Assembly (NCBI RefSeq): GCF_000152985.1
Contig: NZ_CH672395.1
Coordinates: 1,687,145-1,751,144, forward strand
DNA length: 64,000 nt
From: Leeuwenhoekiella blandensis MED217
GTDB lineage: Bacteria; Bacteroidota; Bacteroidia; Flavobacteriales; Flavobacteriaceae
Direction of reading: 5' to 3'
Shown here: one piece after another, positions 8,407 through 16,970 of the stretch
How positions within the stretch are numbered: the first letter of the stretch is position 1
How the letters are laid out: each line of letters opens with the position of its first letter
Position numbers and translations under genes: made by a program
Notes under the pieces: generated by a model
The model's database searches: none
What the model saw: only the letters and a program-made list of their open reading frames with translations
What the model was told of the DNA's origin: nothing

Positions 8407-9595
8407 GCGGATAGAAAAAATGAGGTTGTTGTGTTTCGCTCAGTTCCGGATGAAAGATAGCAACCAAATCCTCCAGAACCCAATCTGGCCGTGAAGGTGC
8501 GAGTTCGTAATATAACATTCCTCCGGTAGCGCCTTTTGCTGAAGCAAAACTGTAAATACGTTTGTTTTTAAAAGCATCAAACCGGGTGTAAGCATCATTG
8601 GTGTTTGCAAGTGCATCATAGCTTTCAAACGCGTTGGGAGCAATCCAAAAATCAGCTTTTTGAGCGGTATTTAAAACCGACTCGATACTTAAGGCGGCGC
8701 TTCCGGTTCCTGAAGTATTTTTATAGAGATAATTTGCATTAGCATCAGCGACGAGCTGTGCTGCCCAACTGTCTCCTTTGGGTAAATACCAAACATCTTT
8801 GAACATCGCTCCGCTTAAAACGGTAGGCTGATTTGTTGCTTTTAATGCTTTCTCTTTTAAGTTGTTGTATTGTGTTTCGATCGTATTAAAAATGCTGTCT
8901 GCTACAGCTTCTTTATCATAAAGTGCTGCAAAAAACTTGATCCATTCTGCTTGACCTAAGGGAGAATTTTCGGTCCAGTCTCCGTTATAAATCACCGGAA
9001 TATGCGCGCGCTGCAATGAACTTAGTGTTTTATTTTCTCCTTCAACTCCAAAACTTACTACGACATCCGGATTTAAGTCAATTGCTTTTTCGGTATTGAT
9101 CGCTTCATTCTGACCGAGCTCTTGAATGGCTCCGGCGTCAATCAAAGCGCGGGTTTTTTCTGAAGAAATATAGTCGAGATTAGGAAAGCCGACTAGCGAT
9201 TTTTCTACACCTAAAAGTTCTAAAGCCGGAATATGCGTAGTAGAGGTTACTACAATCGAAGAAATAGGAGTTGTGATCACAGCATCAGCCTGAATACTAT
9301 CAGGCGCAGGGGAGCCTTTTTTATGAAGAAGGTATTTAAAGGTTTTGGTACTGCCCGGCCAAGCACTAGAGACTTTGAGAATTTTAAAATCACCATAGTT
9401 GTCGATTTGAAAGCCTTTAGCGTACGATAGCGTAGCATGGCTATTTTGCTCGACTTGAACTTCAGTAGCATTTTGATTTCCATCTTTGCAAGAATGAAAA
9501 ATCAAGAGGGAAATGCATAAGGCTTTGGTAATGTGTTTTTTAATCAAAATACAGTGCTTTTTTGAGATTCTGAAGCTGAAAAAATGCTGCATCAA
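8399..9595 (-). CDS. Periplasmic corrinoid/metal-chelate binding lipoprotein, BtuF-like
   Basis: A 398-residue protein whose core (residues about 105-380) is the helical-backbone type III binding fold: ISSIVVTSTTHIPALELLG, NTEKAIDLNPDVVVSFG and GQAEWIKFFAALYDKE. A lipobox LLIFHSC sits unusually far in (Cys at residue 36 from the first ATG). A TTG codon at 9547-9545 would give MIKKHITKALCISLLIFHSC, a textbook lipoprotein signal with Cys20, so the true start may be 9547. The residues after Cys (KDGN) lack the acidic surface-export patch seen in other lipoproteins here, which fits a periplasm-facing protein feeding BtuC and BtuD. Confidence 0.88.
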   Translation of the reverse strand: MMQHFFSFRISKKHCILIKKHITKALCISLLIFHSCKDGNQNATEVQVEQNSHATLSYAKGFQIDNYGDFKILKVSSAWPGSTKTFKYLLHKKGSPAPDSIQADAVITTPISSIVVTSTTHIPALELLGVEKSLVGFPNLDYISSEKTRALIDAGAIQELGQNEAINTEKAIDLNPDVVVSFGVEGENKTLSSLQRAHIPVIYNGDWTENSPLGQAEWIKFFAALYDKEAVADSIFNTIETQYNNLKEKALKATNQPTVLSGAMFKDVWYLPKGDSWAAQLVADANANYLYKNTSGTGSAALSIESVLNTAQKADFWIAPNAFESYDALANTNDAYTRFDAFKNKRIYSFASAKGATGGMLYYELAPSRPDWVLEDLVAIFHPELSETQQPHFFYPLD

Positions 9596-9648
9596 AAGTA
9601 AGATTAATTAAAAAAAGGAATGCAGACTTACAGATTTGATTAACTTCG

Positions 9649-9656
9649 CAAACGTA
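9649..9656 (-). promoter_or_regulatory. Possible -7 box for the btuF-like operon
   Basis: TACGTTTG on the minus strand fits TAnnTTTG and lies about 55 nt upstream of the ATG at 9595. No good -33 TTG was found at the matching distance. It overlaps the beginning of the riboswitch region on the other strand. Confidence 0.35.
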
Positions 9657-9657
9657 T

Positions 9658-9842
9658 TTTGGTGGTGTTTTTTGTTTTTAAAAACACCTTAAAAGGGAAT
9701 CAGGTGCTTCTTTGTAAAAATCCTGAGCTGTTCCCGCAACTGTAAGCTTAGTTCGTAAAAGAACGGTAAAGATCGTCTTACACCACTGTCAATATTGATG
9801 GGAAGGTTTGATCTTTATACGCGAGCCAGGAGACCTGCCAGA
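9658..9842 (+). promoter_or_regulatory. Cobalamin riboswitch
   Basis: The conserved adenosylcobalamin aptamer core is readable in order: GGGAATCAGGTGC, then ATCCTGAGCTGTTCCCGCAACTGTAA, CACCACTG, GATGGGAAGG, and the B12 box GCCAGGAGACCTGCC at 9825-9839. An outer stem is offered by the inverted GGTGTTTTTTG/AAAAACACC at 9663-9689. Downstream, a small hairpin (9860-9865 with 9873-9878, loop CGGGTTA) ends 8 nt before the btuB-like start codon, so control is probably at translation initiation. It governs the TonB receptor and the downstream lipoprotein. Confidence 0.95.
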
Positions 9843-9886
9843 AGAAACTAATAACTATAGACTTTCGGGTTAAAGGTCTGAGGCTT

Positions 9887-11722
9887 ATGAAGAAAACGCT
9901 ATTCTATATTTTCTTAGCACTACTTGCGTGTTTACAAGACCTATACGCGCAGGACAGTCTGTTGACCAACTTAGATTCGGTGTATGTAACAGATGTGAAG
10001 CTCAAGAACTATTCTACCGGAAGAACAGTTTTACAACTTTCGGATACTTTAACGCAAAAAAACAGACCACTTCTAACCAATACGTTAAACTTCAATACCC
10101 CTATTTATTTTAAAGAAAACGGGTTGGGGATGGTGTCTTCACCATCTTTTAGAGGAACCACAGCTTCACAAACTGCAGTGGTTTGGAACGGGATAAATAT
10201 CAATTCACAATTTAACGGGCAGCTTGATTTTAATACGGTAAACGCTGCTGCTTACGACGAGATCGCGGTGCGTGGCGGCGGTGGAAGCGTGGTCTATGGA
10301 ACCGGCGCCATTGGCGGAAGTATTCATTTAAATACACAACTCGATTTTAAGAACCGGCAATCGCATCATCTGTTTTTACAGTATGGCAGTTTTGATACCC
10401 GTGATGCGCGCTATCAATTTAAAATGGGAACCGAAACGTATAGCCTGTCGCTAGCCTTGGCGCATAACAGTAGTGCTAATGACTATGCGTATCCTAATGA
10501 TGGTAAAAATTTAAATGGTGAATTTGAAAATACAGCGCTTAATGTTGGTTTAGGTTTTAAACTGAACGCAAAGCACAGCCTTCGATTTTTTAGCGAATTA
10601 TACGACGGTGAGCGGCATTTTTCACTCATCAGAGCTTCAGAAACGCGAACCAAATACGATGATCTAAACAGTAAGAATTTGCTCGAGTGGGAGTATAAAT
10701 TTTCAGATTTTACTTCGGTTACTCGTGTAGCGTATTTAGATGAACATTATAAATACTTCGGAAATTTAAGCTCAGCAAATTATTCTTTTGGAAGTGCAAA
10801 AACCATAATCGGAAAATATGATCTTACTTATCGTTTATCTCGTAGACTTCATCTCAACACTGTTTTAACCAATACGTATACTTCGGGAGAAGGTTCAAGC
10901 TTAGGAATTAACAACCGTAATATTTTTTCGGCAGCGGTTCTTATGAAGCATCAGCTGAAGAATGGCCTTGATTACGAACTCGGTTTCAGAAAGGAAATTA
11001 CAGGAAATTATGAGAGTCCGTTTTTATTTTCTGTAGGAGCAACAAAAGCATTTTCAGAATATTTCAGTCTGAATCTGAGTGCTTCGCGCAACTTTAGAAT
11101 TCCCACGTATAATGACCTGTATTGGTCGAGCGCAGGGAACCCAGATTTGCTTCCGGAGAACTCCTTGCAAGGTCAATTAGGTACAAAAATTACGATAGCC
11201 AATTTCAATATTGATCTCACCGGATATTACAATTCGGTAACAGAAATGATTCGCTGGCTGCCCGTTAGCGACGGCGTATGGCGCCCGCGTAATGAAGAAG
11301 AGGTACGCATTTATGGAGCAGAAGCAATTGCGAATTGGTCACAAAAAATAAATGCGCATTCCCTGAATATTTATGGAACCTATGCTTACACGATTTCTGA
11401 AAATGCACAAACGGGAAACCAATTGATCTACGTGCCTTTTCATAAAGCCACGGCCGGACTTGACTATGACTTCAAGCGATTCAATGCCAGCTTACAATCG
11501 GTGTACGTTGGCGAGGTGTTTACACGCAGCGATAATAACAGCCGGTATAACTTGGATGCTTATGCTGTGGTCAATTTCAATTTGGGTTACTCTTTTGGAA
11601 ATAAAAAAGCGTTCGAGTTAGGAGGTCGTGTAAATAATGTTTTTGATGCTGAATATCAAAGCGTAGAAAACCGTTGGATGCCCGGGCGAAATTTTAGTAT
11701 GTACTTAAATCTTAAACTATAA
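9887..11722 (+). CDS. btuB: TonB-dependent cobalamin receptor, BtuB-like
   Basis: A 611-residue outer-membrane receptor. Residues 1-22 are a signal peptide ending in AQ. The plug domain (about 40-155) contains PSFRGTTASQTAVVWNGININSQ and GGGGSVVYGTGAIGGSIHLNT. A roughly 450-residue beta-barrel follows and ends in the aromatic/hydrophobic strand NFSMYLNLKL. Its size fits BtuB rather than the 1000-residue SusC class, and there is no N-terminal carboxypeptidase-regulatory domain. The cobalamin riboswitch directly upstream makes corrinoid the likely substrate. It lies 5 nt ahead of the beta-propeller lipoprotein gene. Confidence 0.93.
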   Translation: MKKTLFYIFLALLACLQDLYAQDSLLTNLDSVYVTDVKLKNYSTGRTVLQLSDTLTQKNRPLLTNTLNFNTPIYFKENGLGMVSSPSFRGTTASQTAVVWNGININSQFNGQLDFNTVNAAAYDEIAVRGGGGSVVYGTGAIGGSIHLNTQLDFKNRQSHHLFLQYGSFDTRDARYQFKMGTETYSLSLALAHNSSANDYAYPNDGKNLNGEFENTALNVGLGFKLNAKHSLRFFSELYDGERHFSLIRASETRTKYDDLNSKNLLEWEYKFSDFTSVTRVAYLDEHYKYFGNLSSANYSFGSAKTIIGKYDLTYRLSRRLHLNTVLTNTYTSGEGSSLGINNRNIFSAAVLMKHQLKNGLDYELGFRKEITGNYESPFLFSVGATKAFSEYFSLNLSASRNFRIPTYNDLYWSSAGNPDLLPENSLQGQLGTKITIANFNIDLTGYYNSVTEMIRWLPVSDGVWRPRNEEEVRIYGAEAIANWSQKINAHSLNIYGTYAYTISENAQTGNQLIYVPFHKATAGLDYDFKRFNASLQSVYVGEVFTRSDNNSRYNLDAYAVVNFNLGYSFGNKKAFELGGRVNNVFDAEYQSVENRWMPGRNFSMYLNLKL

Positions 11723-11727
11723 AAACA

Positions 11728-12795
11728 ATGATGAAAATTAATAAACTAGCACTTTTTGCGCTTTTAGGCGTATTTATATTGAATTCGTGCTCTAACGATG
11801 ACGATGCACTCGAACCACTTCCTGAAGGTGATTATACAGACGGTTTTTTTGTGTTGAATGAGGGGAATTTTGGAGCAAATAACAGCACACTATCCTATGT
11901 GAATTATAATCTATCTACAATAAATAATGATGTTTTTAATCAAGTGAACGGAACTTCATTGGGAGATACAGCCCAAAGTTTGATCTTTGAAGATGATCTT
12001 GCATATGTTGTTCTAAATGCTTCAAACACTATTGAAGTTTTTAATAGATATACTTTAGAAAAAGTGGGAACAATTGACGAAAATCTCGCTAATCCAAGAT
12101 ATTCAGCGATTGAAAATGATCGTTTGTATGTTACCAATTGGGGAGATGGAACAATAGCAACTGATGATTATGTGGCTGTATTTGATATAAATACATTAGA
12201 ATTCATCACCGCAATAAGCGTTGAAGAAGGTCCTGAAAAAATCGTAAGTGAAGATGATAAACTATATGTTGCCTTGCAGGGTGGATTCAGTTTTAATAAC
12301 AAAGTCGTTGTTATAGATGCAAATTCAAATACGGTTTTATCAACAATTACTGTGGGCGACGTGCCAAGTGCTTTGGAAGTTGAGGATGATTTTTTATGGG
12401 TTAATTCATCTGGTTTACCAAGTTATAGCGGCTCAGAAACAGCAGGAGCTATTTATAAAATAAATATCAATACTAACGATGTTGTAGTTTATGAATTTGA
12501 TGATAGTTCACAACATCCGAGTAATTTAGAAATTGAGGATGATATGGTTTACTATACCTTAGGAGGCTCAGTATATAAATTTAACACTTCAGCAACCGAA
12601 TTACCTGCAACAAGTCAATTTGAATTAAGCGAAATCACCAGTTTGTATGGTTTTGAGGTAGAAGATAACTATATATATGCTGCAGACGCTTTAAATTATA
12701 CTGAAGGAGGAAAAGTGGTAGTTTATGATCTTAATGGAGAGGTTATTGCTGATTTCACTTCTGGTATTGCTCCTAACGGTTTCTACTTTAACTAA
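11728..12795 (+). CDS. Surface beta-propeller lipoprotein (DUF5074/YncE-like), possible BtuG-type B12 binder
   Basis: A 355-residue protein. The lipobox FILNSC gives a lipidated Cys at residue 21, followed at once by SNDDDALE, an acidic stretch like the surface-export signal of Bacteroidota lipoproteins. The mature part (from about 38, DGFFVLNEGNFG) consists of repeated 40-50-residue blades such as DLAYVVLNASNTIEVFNRYTLE, typical of YVTN/YncE-like seven-bladed propellers. In Bacteroides the propeller lipoprotein BtuG caps BtuB and binds B12 very tightly. Here the gene is 5 nt after the receptor gene and under the same riboswitch, so an analogous role is likely but unproven. Confidence 0.85.
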   Translation: MMKINKLALFALLGVFILNSCSNDDDALEPLPEGDYTDGFFVLNEGNFGANNSTLSYVNYNLSTINNDVFNQVNGTSLGDTAQSLIFEDDLAYVVLNASNTIEVFNRYTLEKVGTIDENLANPRYSAIENDRLYVTNWGDGTIATDDYVAVFDINTLEFITAISVEEGPEKIVSEDDKLYVALQGGFSFNNKVVVIDANSNTVLSTITVGDVPSALEVEDDFLWVNSSGLPSYSGSETAGAIYKININTNDVVVYEFDDSSQHPSNLEIEDDMVYYTLGGSVYKFNTSATELPATSQFELSEITSLYGFEVEDNYIYAADALNYTEGGKVVVYDLNGEVIADFTSGIAPNGFYFN

Positions 12796-12820
12796 GAATA
12801 TTACACATAGAATGGTATAA

Positions 12821-12851
12821 AAAAACCGCTGAGTTTATCAGCGGTTTTTTT
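12821..12851. terminator. Bidirectional terminator between convergent genes
   Basis: A 12-bp perfect stem (AAAAACCGCTGA with TCAGCGGTTTTT), a 5-nt loop and a T-run on both strands. It closes the B12 operon and the S41 protease genes. Confidence 0.88.
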
Positions 12852-12870
12852 ATTTAAAATTTATTCAAAA

Positions 12871-14394
12871 CTATTTTTGAATTTGAGGAAGTTCGGTAAC
12901 ATACATTTTTTGGAAGGTAGGTTGATTCATATCGGTTTCTCCAAAAATTTCAAAATCCATTGGGCTTAACGAATTTCTTTTAGTCTGGAAACTTTTTCCT
13001 GTTATTTGCTGTAATGCTAAATTTAAAAGAGGTTCTTCAGGATCACCAAGAGTGCCAAAGTTTCTTAAGTCTTCAGCGAGTTCAAAATCTGGAACAATTC
13101 CTGTAGGAGGTCCCACAACACCGTCTGCGTTAGAGTACGTATAAATTAAAGGCTGAATAGCATAATTGTGGTCTGGATTGACATTTTCTCTCAAGAAATT
13201 AGGAGAATCATAAAGCGTTACAGAAGCTTCAAATTTTCCTACAGTCGTTGTCCCTATAGTGGTAACATCAATATAAGGTCGTAACCCAATTATTGTTAAT
13301 TCACTTGCAGAAGCGGTGCTTCCGGTTCCTATAACATACAGTCGGGTAAGATTAAGACTATTGATAGGTTCTTCAGTTCTAATTTGCCCATCAAAACGAT
13401 CGATTAGACTTTCAGGGCTTTCAGATTCAAAATACGCTTGAGCTTCAGCATTCCATTGTTGTTTTGTGATGACTTCTCCTTCAAACTGACCAGTGATCAT
13501 TGAAGCTAAGTCGATAGCACTTGCCACAGAGCCTCCACCATTGTATCGTAAATCTAAAACGAGATCTGTGATACCGTCAGCTTTAAAATCTGCAAAAGCT
13601 GCATTGAGTTCATCATCAAAGTTGCCTATAAAGGAGTTGTAGAGTAAATATCCGATCTTTTGGCCATCAATATCTAAAGTTTTTGCTAAACCTATAGGGT
13701 TTTCTGTAAGTTCTATTTTATCAATTGAAACTTCATTACTAGACTCAACTAGCGTTCCTTGATCGTTATAACTTCCTAATGTAAGTGTATAAGAATCTAA
13801 ATTTAATAATTCCTGCGCACGAGAATTTAAAGAGTTGCCTGAAACCCCGAGGCGCTCACCATTAATTTGAGTAACCACTTGGCTTCTGGTAAGGCCTGCT
13901 TCATCAGCAGGTGAATTAGGAACTACATATCTAATAACCGCTGCTGCGTAAACCGGCCCTCCTGATTGAAGTTGATATCCGGCATACACAAATCGCAAAC
14001 CGTCACTTTTACTTACGCCAGAAAAACTATTCTCAAGTGCGACATAGTCGCTAGTCATATAGCTGAAACGATCTTGGTCTGAAACGAGTTCACCGTAATA
14101 AAAATTCTCAGGAACAGGGTTCTGAGAAAGATACTCAGCATACTCATTGTCGTCTGCGAAAAATGTTTGGGAAAGTTCTGGTATATCGCCTTTATACAGG
14201 TAATACACATTCATTGCAGACCACATATAGTCTTGAATTGGATAATCTTCTATATTAAATGTTTCTTCTTCCGGTTCTTCTGGAGTCGGTTCCTCAGGTG
14301 TTGGTTCTTCAACAATTTCAGCTACATCATCATCATTAGAACACGCAGAAAAAATTAATACGCTTAATAGAAATACTAGGAAATTCTTTTTCAT
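12871..14394 (-). CDS. S41 family peptidase, surface lipoprotein (paralogue 1)
   Basis: A 507-residue protein. The lipoprotein signal has Cys18 followed by SNDDD (acidic export patch), then a Pro/Glu-rich spacer EEPTPEEPTPEEPEEE at about 29-44. A PDZ-like segment (about 150-185, VVPNSPADEAGLTRSQVVTQING) precedes the S41 core: DLVLDLRYNGGGSV near 277 and GTGSTASASE at 356-365. The catalytic pair is readable as Ser362 and Lys387, exactly 25 residues apart as in plant CtpA. C-terminal processing-type proteases of this sort act outside the cytoplasm. It is a tandem paralogue of the next gene upstream, with a 39-nt gap. Confidence 0.93.
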   Translation of the reverse strand: MKKNFLVFLLSVLIFSACSNDDDVAEIVEEPTPEEPTPEEPEEETFNIEDYPIQDYMWSAMNVYYLYKGDIPELSQTFFADDNEYAEYLSQNPVPENFYYGELVSDQDRFSYMTSDYVALENSFSGVSKSDGLRFVYAGYQLQSGGPVYAAAVIRYVVPNSPADEAGLTRSQVVTQINGERLGVSGNSLNSRAQELLNLDSYTLTLGSYNDQGTLVESSNEVSIDKIELTENPIGLAKTLDIDGQKIGYLLYNSFIGNFDDELNAAFADFKADGITDLVLDLRYNGGGSVASAIDLASMITGQFEGEVITKQQWNAEAQAYFESESPESLIDRFDGQIRTEEPINSLNLTRLYVIGTGSTASASELTIIGLRPYIDVTTIGTTTVGKFEASVTLYDSPNFLRENVNPDHNYAIQPLIYTYSNADGVVGPPTGIVPDFELAEDLRNFGTLGDPEEPLLNLALQQITGKSFQTKRNSLSPMDFEIFGETDMNQPTFQKMYVTELPQIQK

Positions 14395-14433
14395 TTTAAA
14401 AGGGGGTATTTTAATAATTGCGGAATATAAGAT

Positions 14434-15909
14434 TTATTTTAAACTATCAGGTAAATCTTTTATATACATACGTTGATAGGTTGCGTTTTGGTTTTCACGC
14501 TCTCCAAAGAGTTCAAATACTGTACCAGCGTTACTTTTAGAAGAATAGCTACGTCCTAAGATTTGATCTAATGCCAAACTTAATAAAGGTTCGTCAGGAG
14601 CTCCTAGAGTACCTAAGTTTGAAATATCTTCTCTAAGCTCAAAATCTGGTGTGATTCCCGCCGGTGGACCAATAACGTCATCTGCATTGGCGTAGGTATA
14701 AACCAAAGGTTGAATTGCGTAAAAATGACTCGGGTTTAAAGTCTCATCATTTCTACGAAATGTTTCAGAATCATAAAGCGTGATCGAAGCTTGAAATTTA
14801 CCTACAGTTGTGGTTCCCACCGTTTGAACGTTGATGTATGGCTGTAATCCTATGATGGTTAATTCACTTGCCGAAGCGGTACTTCCTGTACCAATTACAA
14901 ATAAACGACTTAAGTTGAGACTGTTGATGAGGCTTCCGTCTGAGATGGTGTTATCAAATCGGTCTATCAAAGCGTCTGGTTCTTCAGCTTCAAAAGCAGC
15001 TTGAATTTCGGGATTCCATTGTTGCTTGGTTATGATCTCACCATTAAACTGCCCGGTGATCATAGAAGTTAGATCGATAGCCGTCTCAACCGAACCACCA
15101 CCATTGTAGCGTAAGTCAAGAACCAGATCTGTCACTCCATCTGCTTGAAATTGTGCAAATGCGGCATTCAATTCACTATCAAAATTACGGCGATAGGCGT
15201 TATACATGAGATAGCCTATTTTGTTTCCATCGATGTCTAAAGTTTTAGCAATAAAAACCGGATTCTCTGTATATTCTTTTTGAACCAGATCGATGCGATC
15301 CCCGGTTAATTGCAAATCATCATTGGTGTCAAATTCGGCTAAAGCAATGGTATAGCTGTCCAGATTGAGCAATTCCCGTGAACGCGTACTTAAAGAGTAC
15401 GTGCCGTCACCGTTGGCCGTTGTGGTTAAACGTTCGTCATTTATCGTATTGAATATCATTCCGCGTGCTACACCATTTGTTGAAGCAGAAGTGTTAGGGA
15501 GCACATAACGTACATAGGCAAACGCAAAGTTGGCATCATTAGGGTCTAATGCTAGACCATAATCGATACCTGAAGTTTTGCTCACACCGGCTAATGAATT
15601 TTCTAAATCGCGGTAATCTGTACTTAAAAAGCTAAAACGATCTACATCGGCAACCAGACCATTGTAAAATAAATCTTCAGGGCCGGTAAATGCAGACAAG
15701 AAATCATTCAATTCTGAATTGGTATCAAAATAGGTGTTGGCCAATTCCGGAATTTCAGGTTTATACAAATAGTACAGTTGCATCCCACTGTAGATGAAGT
15801 TTTCGATCTCTAATTCAGAAAGCGGTCGTATCTCATCGTCCCGGTCTTTACTGCAGGAACTCAATACGATTAAGATAACAAGGCTAAGCGAAAGGGTAAT
15901 TCTTTTCAT
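14434..15909 (-). CDS. S41 family peptidase, surface lipoprotein (paralogue 2)
   Basis: A 491-residue protein with the same design as the following gene. The lipobox VLSSC gives Cys19, with SKDRDDE after it. A PDZ-like region lies at about 130-160, and the S41 core has DLVLDLRYNGGGSV near 261 and TGSTASASE at 341-349, giving a Ser346/Lys371 pair with the same 25-residue spacing. It lacks the Pro/Glu spacer of its neighbour. Long identical stretches around the active site (for example GQFxGExITKQQWN) show tandem duplication, while the N-terminal and PDZ parts have diverged, which suggests different substrates. Confidence 0.93.
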   Translation of the reverse strand: MKRITLSLSLVILIVLSSCSKDRDDEIRPLSELEIENFIYSGMQLYYLYKPEIPELANTYFDTNSELNDFLSAFTGPEDLFYNGLVADVDRFSFLSTDYRDLENSLAGVSKTSGIDYGLALDPNDANFAFAYVRYVLPNTSASTNGVARGMIFNTINDERLTTTANGDGTYSLSTRSRELLNLDSYTIALAEFDTNDDLQLTGDRIDLVQKEYTENPVFIAKTLDIDGNKIGYLMYNAYRRNFDSELNAAFAQFQADGVTDLVLDLRYNGGGSVETAIDLTSMITGQFNGEIITKQQWNPEIQAAFEAEEPDALIDRFDNTISDGSLINSLNLSRLFVIGTGSTASASELTIIGLQPYINVQTVGTTTVGKFQASITLYDSETFRRNDETLNPSHFYAIQPLVYTYANADDVIGPPAGITPDFELREDISNLGTLGAPDEPLLSLALDQILGRSYSSKSNAGTVFELFGERENQNATYQRMYIKDLPDSLK

Positions 15910-16020
15910 TGTGGCAAATTAATAATCAACTCTAAATTTAGGGGTATTATTGTATTTATTGTTTTTAATGTAACAAAATTTATGTTGAATCGTCATCCTT
16001 GTAACTAACCGCTAGTAAGA

Positions 16021-16530
16021 ATGAATCAAAAAGAATTTTTAGCTCAAGTAAATCCAATTCAGGATCGTCTGTATCGTCTGGCAAGGCGGCTGCTGGTTTC
16101 TGATGATGAGGCACAGGATGCTACACAGGAAATTTTGATCAAGCTGTGGTCTAATCGTAAGAAATTTAAAAAGCTACGCAGCATTGAAGCTTTTGCCGTG
16201 ACGATGACAAAGAATTATTGTTATGACAAGTTAAAAGCAAAAAGTAGCAACAACTTACAATTAGTACATTCTAATTATGAAGATCAGCATTACAATACGG
16301 TAAAGACCAGTGAGAATAATGACAGTGTTAATTGGGTGTTTAAGTTGATGAAGGAATTACCCGAACAACAACGACTGGTTTTACATATGCGGGATGTGGA
16401 GCAATATTCAAACAGTGAGATTGCAAAAGAATTAGATTTAAATGAAACAGCGGTACGTGTTACGCTGTCTAGAGCTCGAAAAACAATACGTGAACAATTG
16501 TTAAAAAAACACAACTATGGAATTAAATAA
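16021..16530 (+). CDS. ECF-type RNA polymerase sigma factor
   Basis: A 169-residue sigma-70 family protein of region 2 plus region 4 only. Region 2 (about 10-80) contains RLLVSDDEAQDATQEILIKLW. Region 4 (about 105-160) contains LPEQQRLVLHMRDVEQYSNSEIAKELDLNETAVRVTLSRARKTIRE with a clear helix-turn-helix. It begins a four-gene set: its 3' end overlaps the next gene by 14 nt, then come two DUF4252 genes. In such cassettes the second gene usually restrains the sigma factor. Confidence 0.94.
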   Translation: MNQKEFLAQVNPIQDRLYRLARRLLVSDDEAQDATQEILIKLWSNRKKFKKLRSIEAFAVTMTKNYCYDKLKAKSSNNLQLVHSNYEDQHYNTVKTSENNDSVNWVFKLMKELPEQQRLVLHMRDVEQYSNSEIAKELDLNETAVRVTLSRARKTIREQLLKKHNYGIK

Positions 16531-16954
16531 AATCGAAAAGCTGCTTGAGCTTTACTTTGAGGGAGCAACTTCCTTAGAGCAAGAAGCACAGTTGCAAGAC
16601 TACTTTACTAGTGATGAAGTAGCCGGGCATCTCGCAGAGTATGCTCCGCTGTTTGGAGCATTTGCTCAGGCAAAAGAGCAAGGCTTTAACCGAAACATAG
16701 AATTGCCAGAAACCAAAAGATCCTGGCGCTGGGTGCCTGTGGCAGCAAGCATTTTGCTATGTGTTGGACTCTTTTTAACCTTTAATCAAAAGCAAGGTTC
16801 TGAACACGATCTTGGTACTTATAAAGACCCAGAAGTAGCTGCTTTAAAAACAAAACAAGCGCTGTTTATGATGGGAAATTTTGTAAACAAAGGTACCGGT
16901 CAACTTGAAAAACTAGAGACTTTTGAAGAAACCGCAAATCAAATTAAAAAATAA
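16517..16954 (+). CDS. Putative membrane anti-sigma factor
   Basis: A 145-residue protein. An acidic, helical cytoplasmic part (1-65, IEKLLELYFEGATSLEQEAQLQDYF) resembles the N-terminus of flavobacterial anti-sigma proteins. It is followed by one transmembrane helix (about 72-92, VPVAASILLCVGLFLTF) and a short outer segment. It overlaps the sigma gene by 14 nt, so the two are translationally coupled. No zinc-binding HxxxCxxC motif is present. The function is inferred from position and topology. Confidence 0.72.
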   Translation: MELNKIEKLLELYFEGATSLEQEAQLQDYFTSDEVAGHLAEYAPLFGAFAQAKEQGFNRNIELPETKRSWRWVPVAASILLCVGLFLTFNQKQGSEHDLGTYKDPEVAALKTKQALFMMGNFVNKGTGQLEKLETFEETANQIKK

Positions 16955-16970
16955 TCTAAATCAAAAAACG

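Noticed and set aside
16923-16970. N-terminal extension of the first DUF4252 protein from TTG 16923
   Set aside because: It overlaps the preceding gene and would bury a clear signal peptide that starts at ATG 16971.
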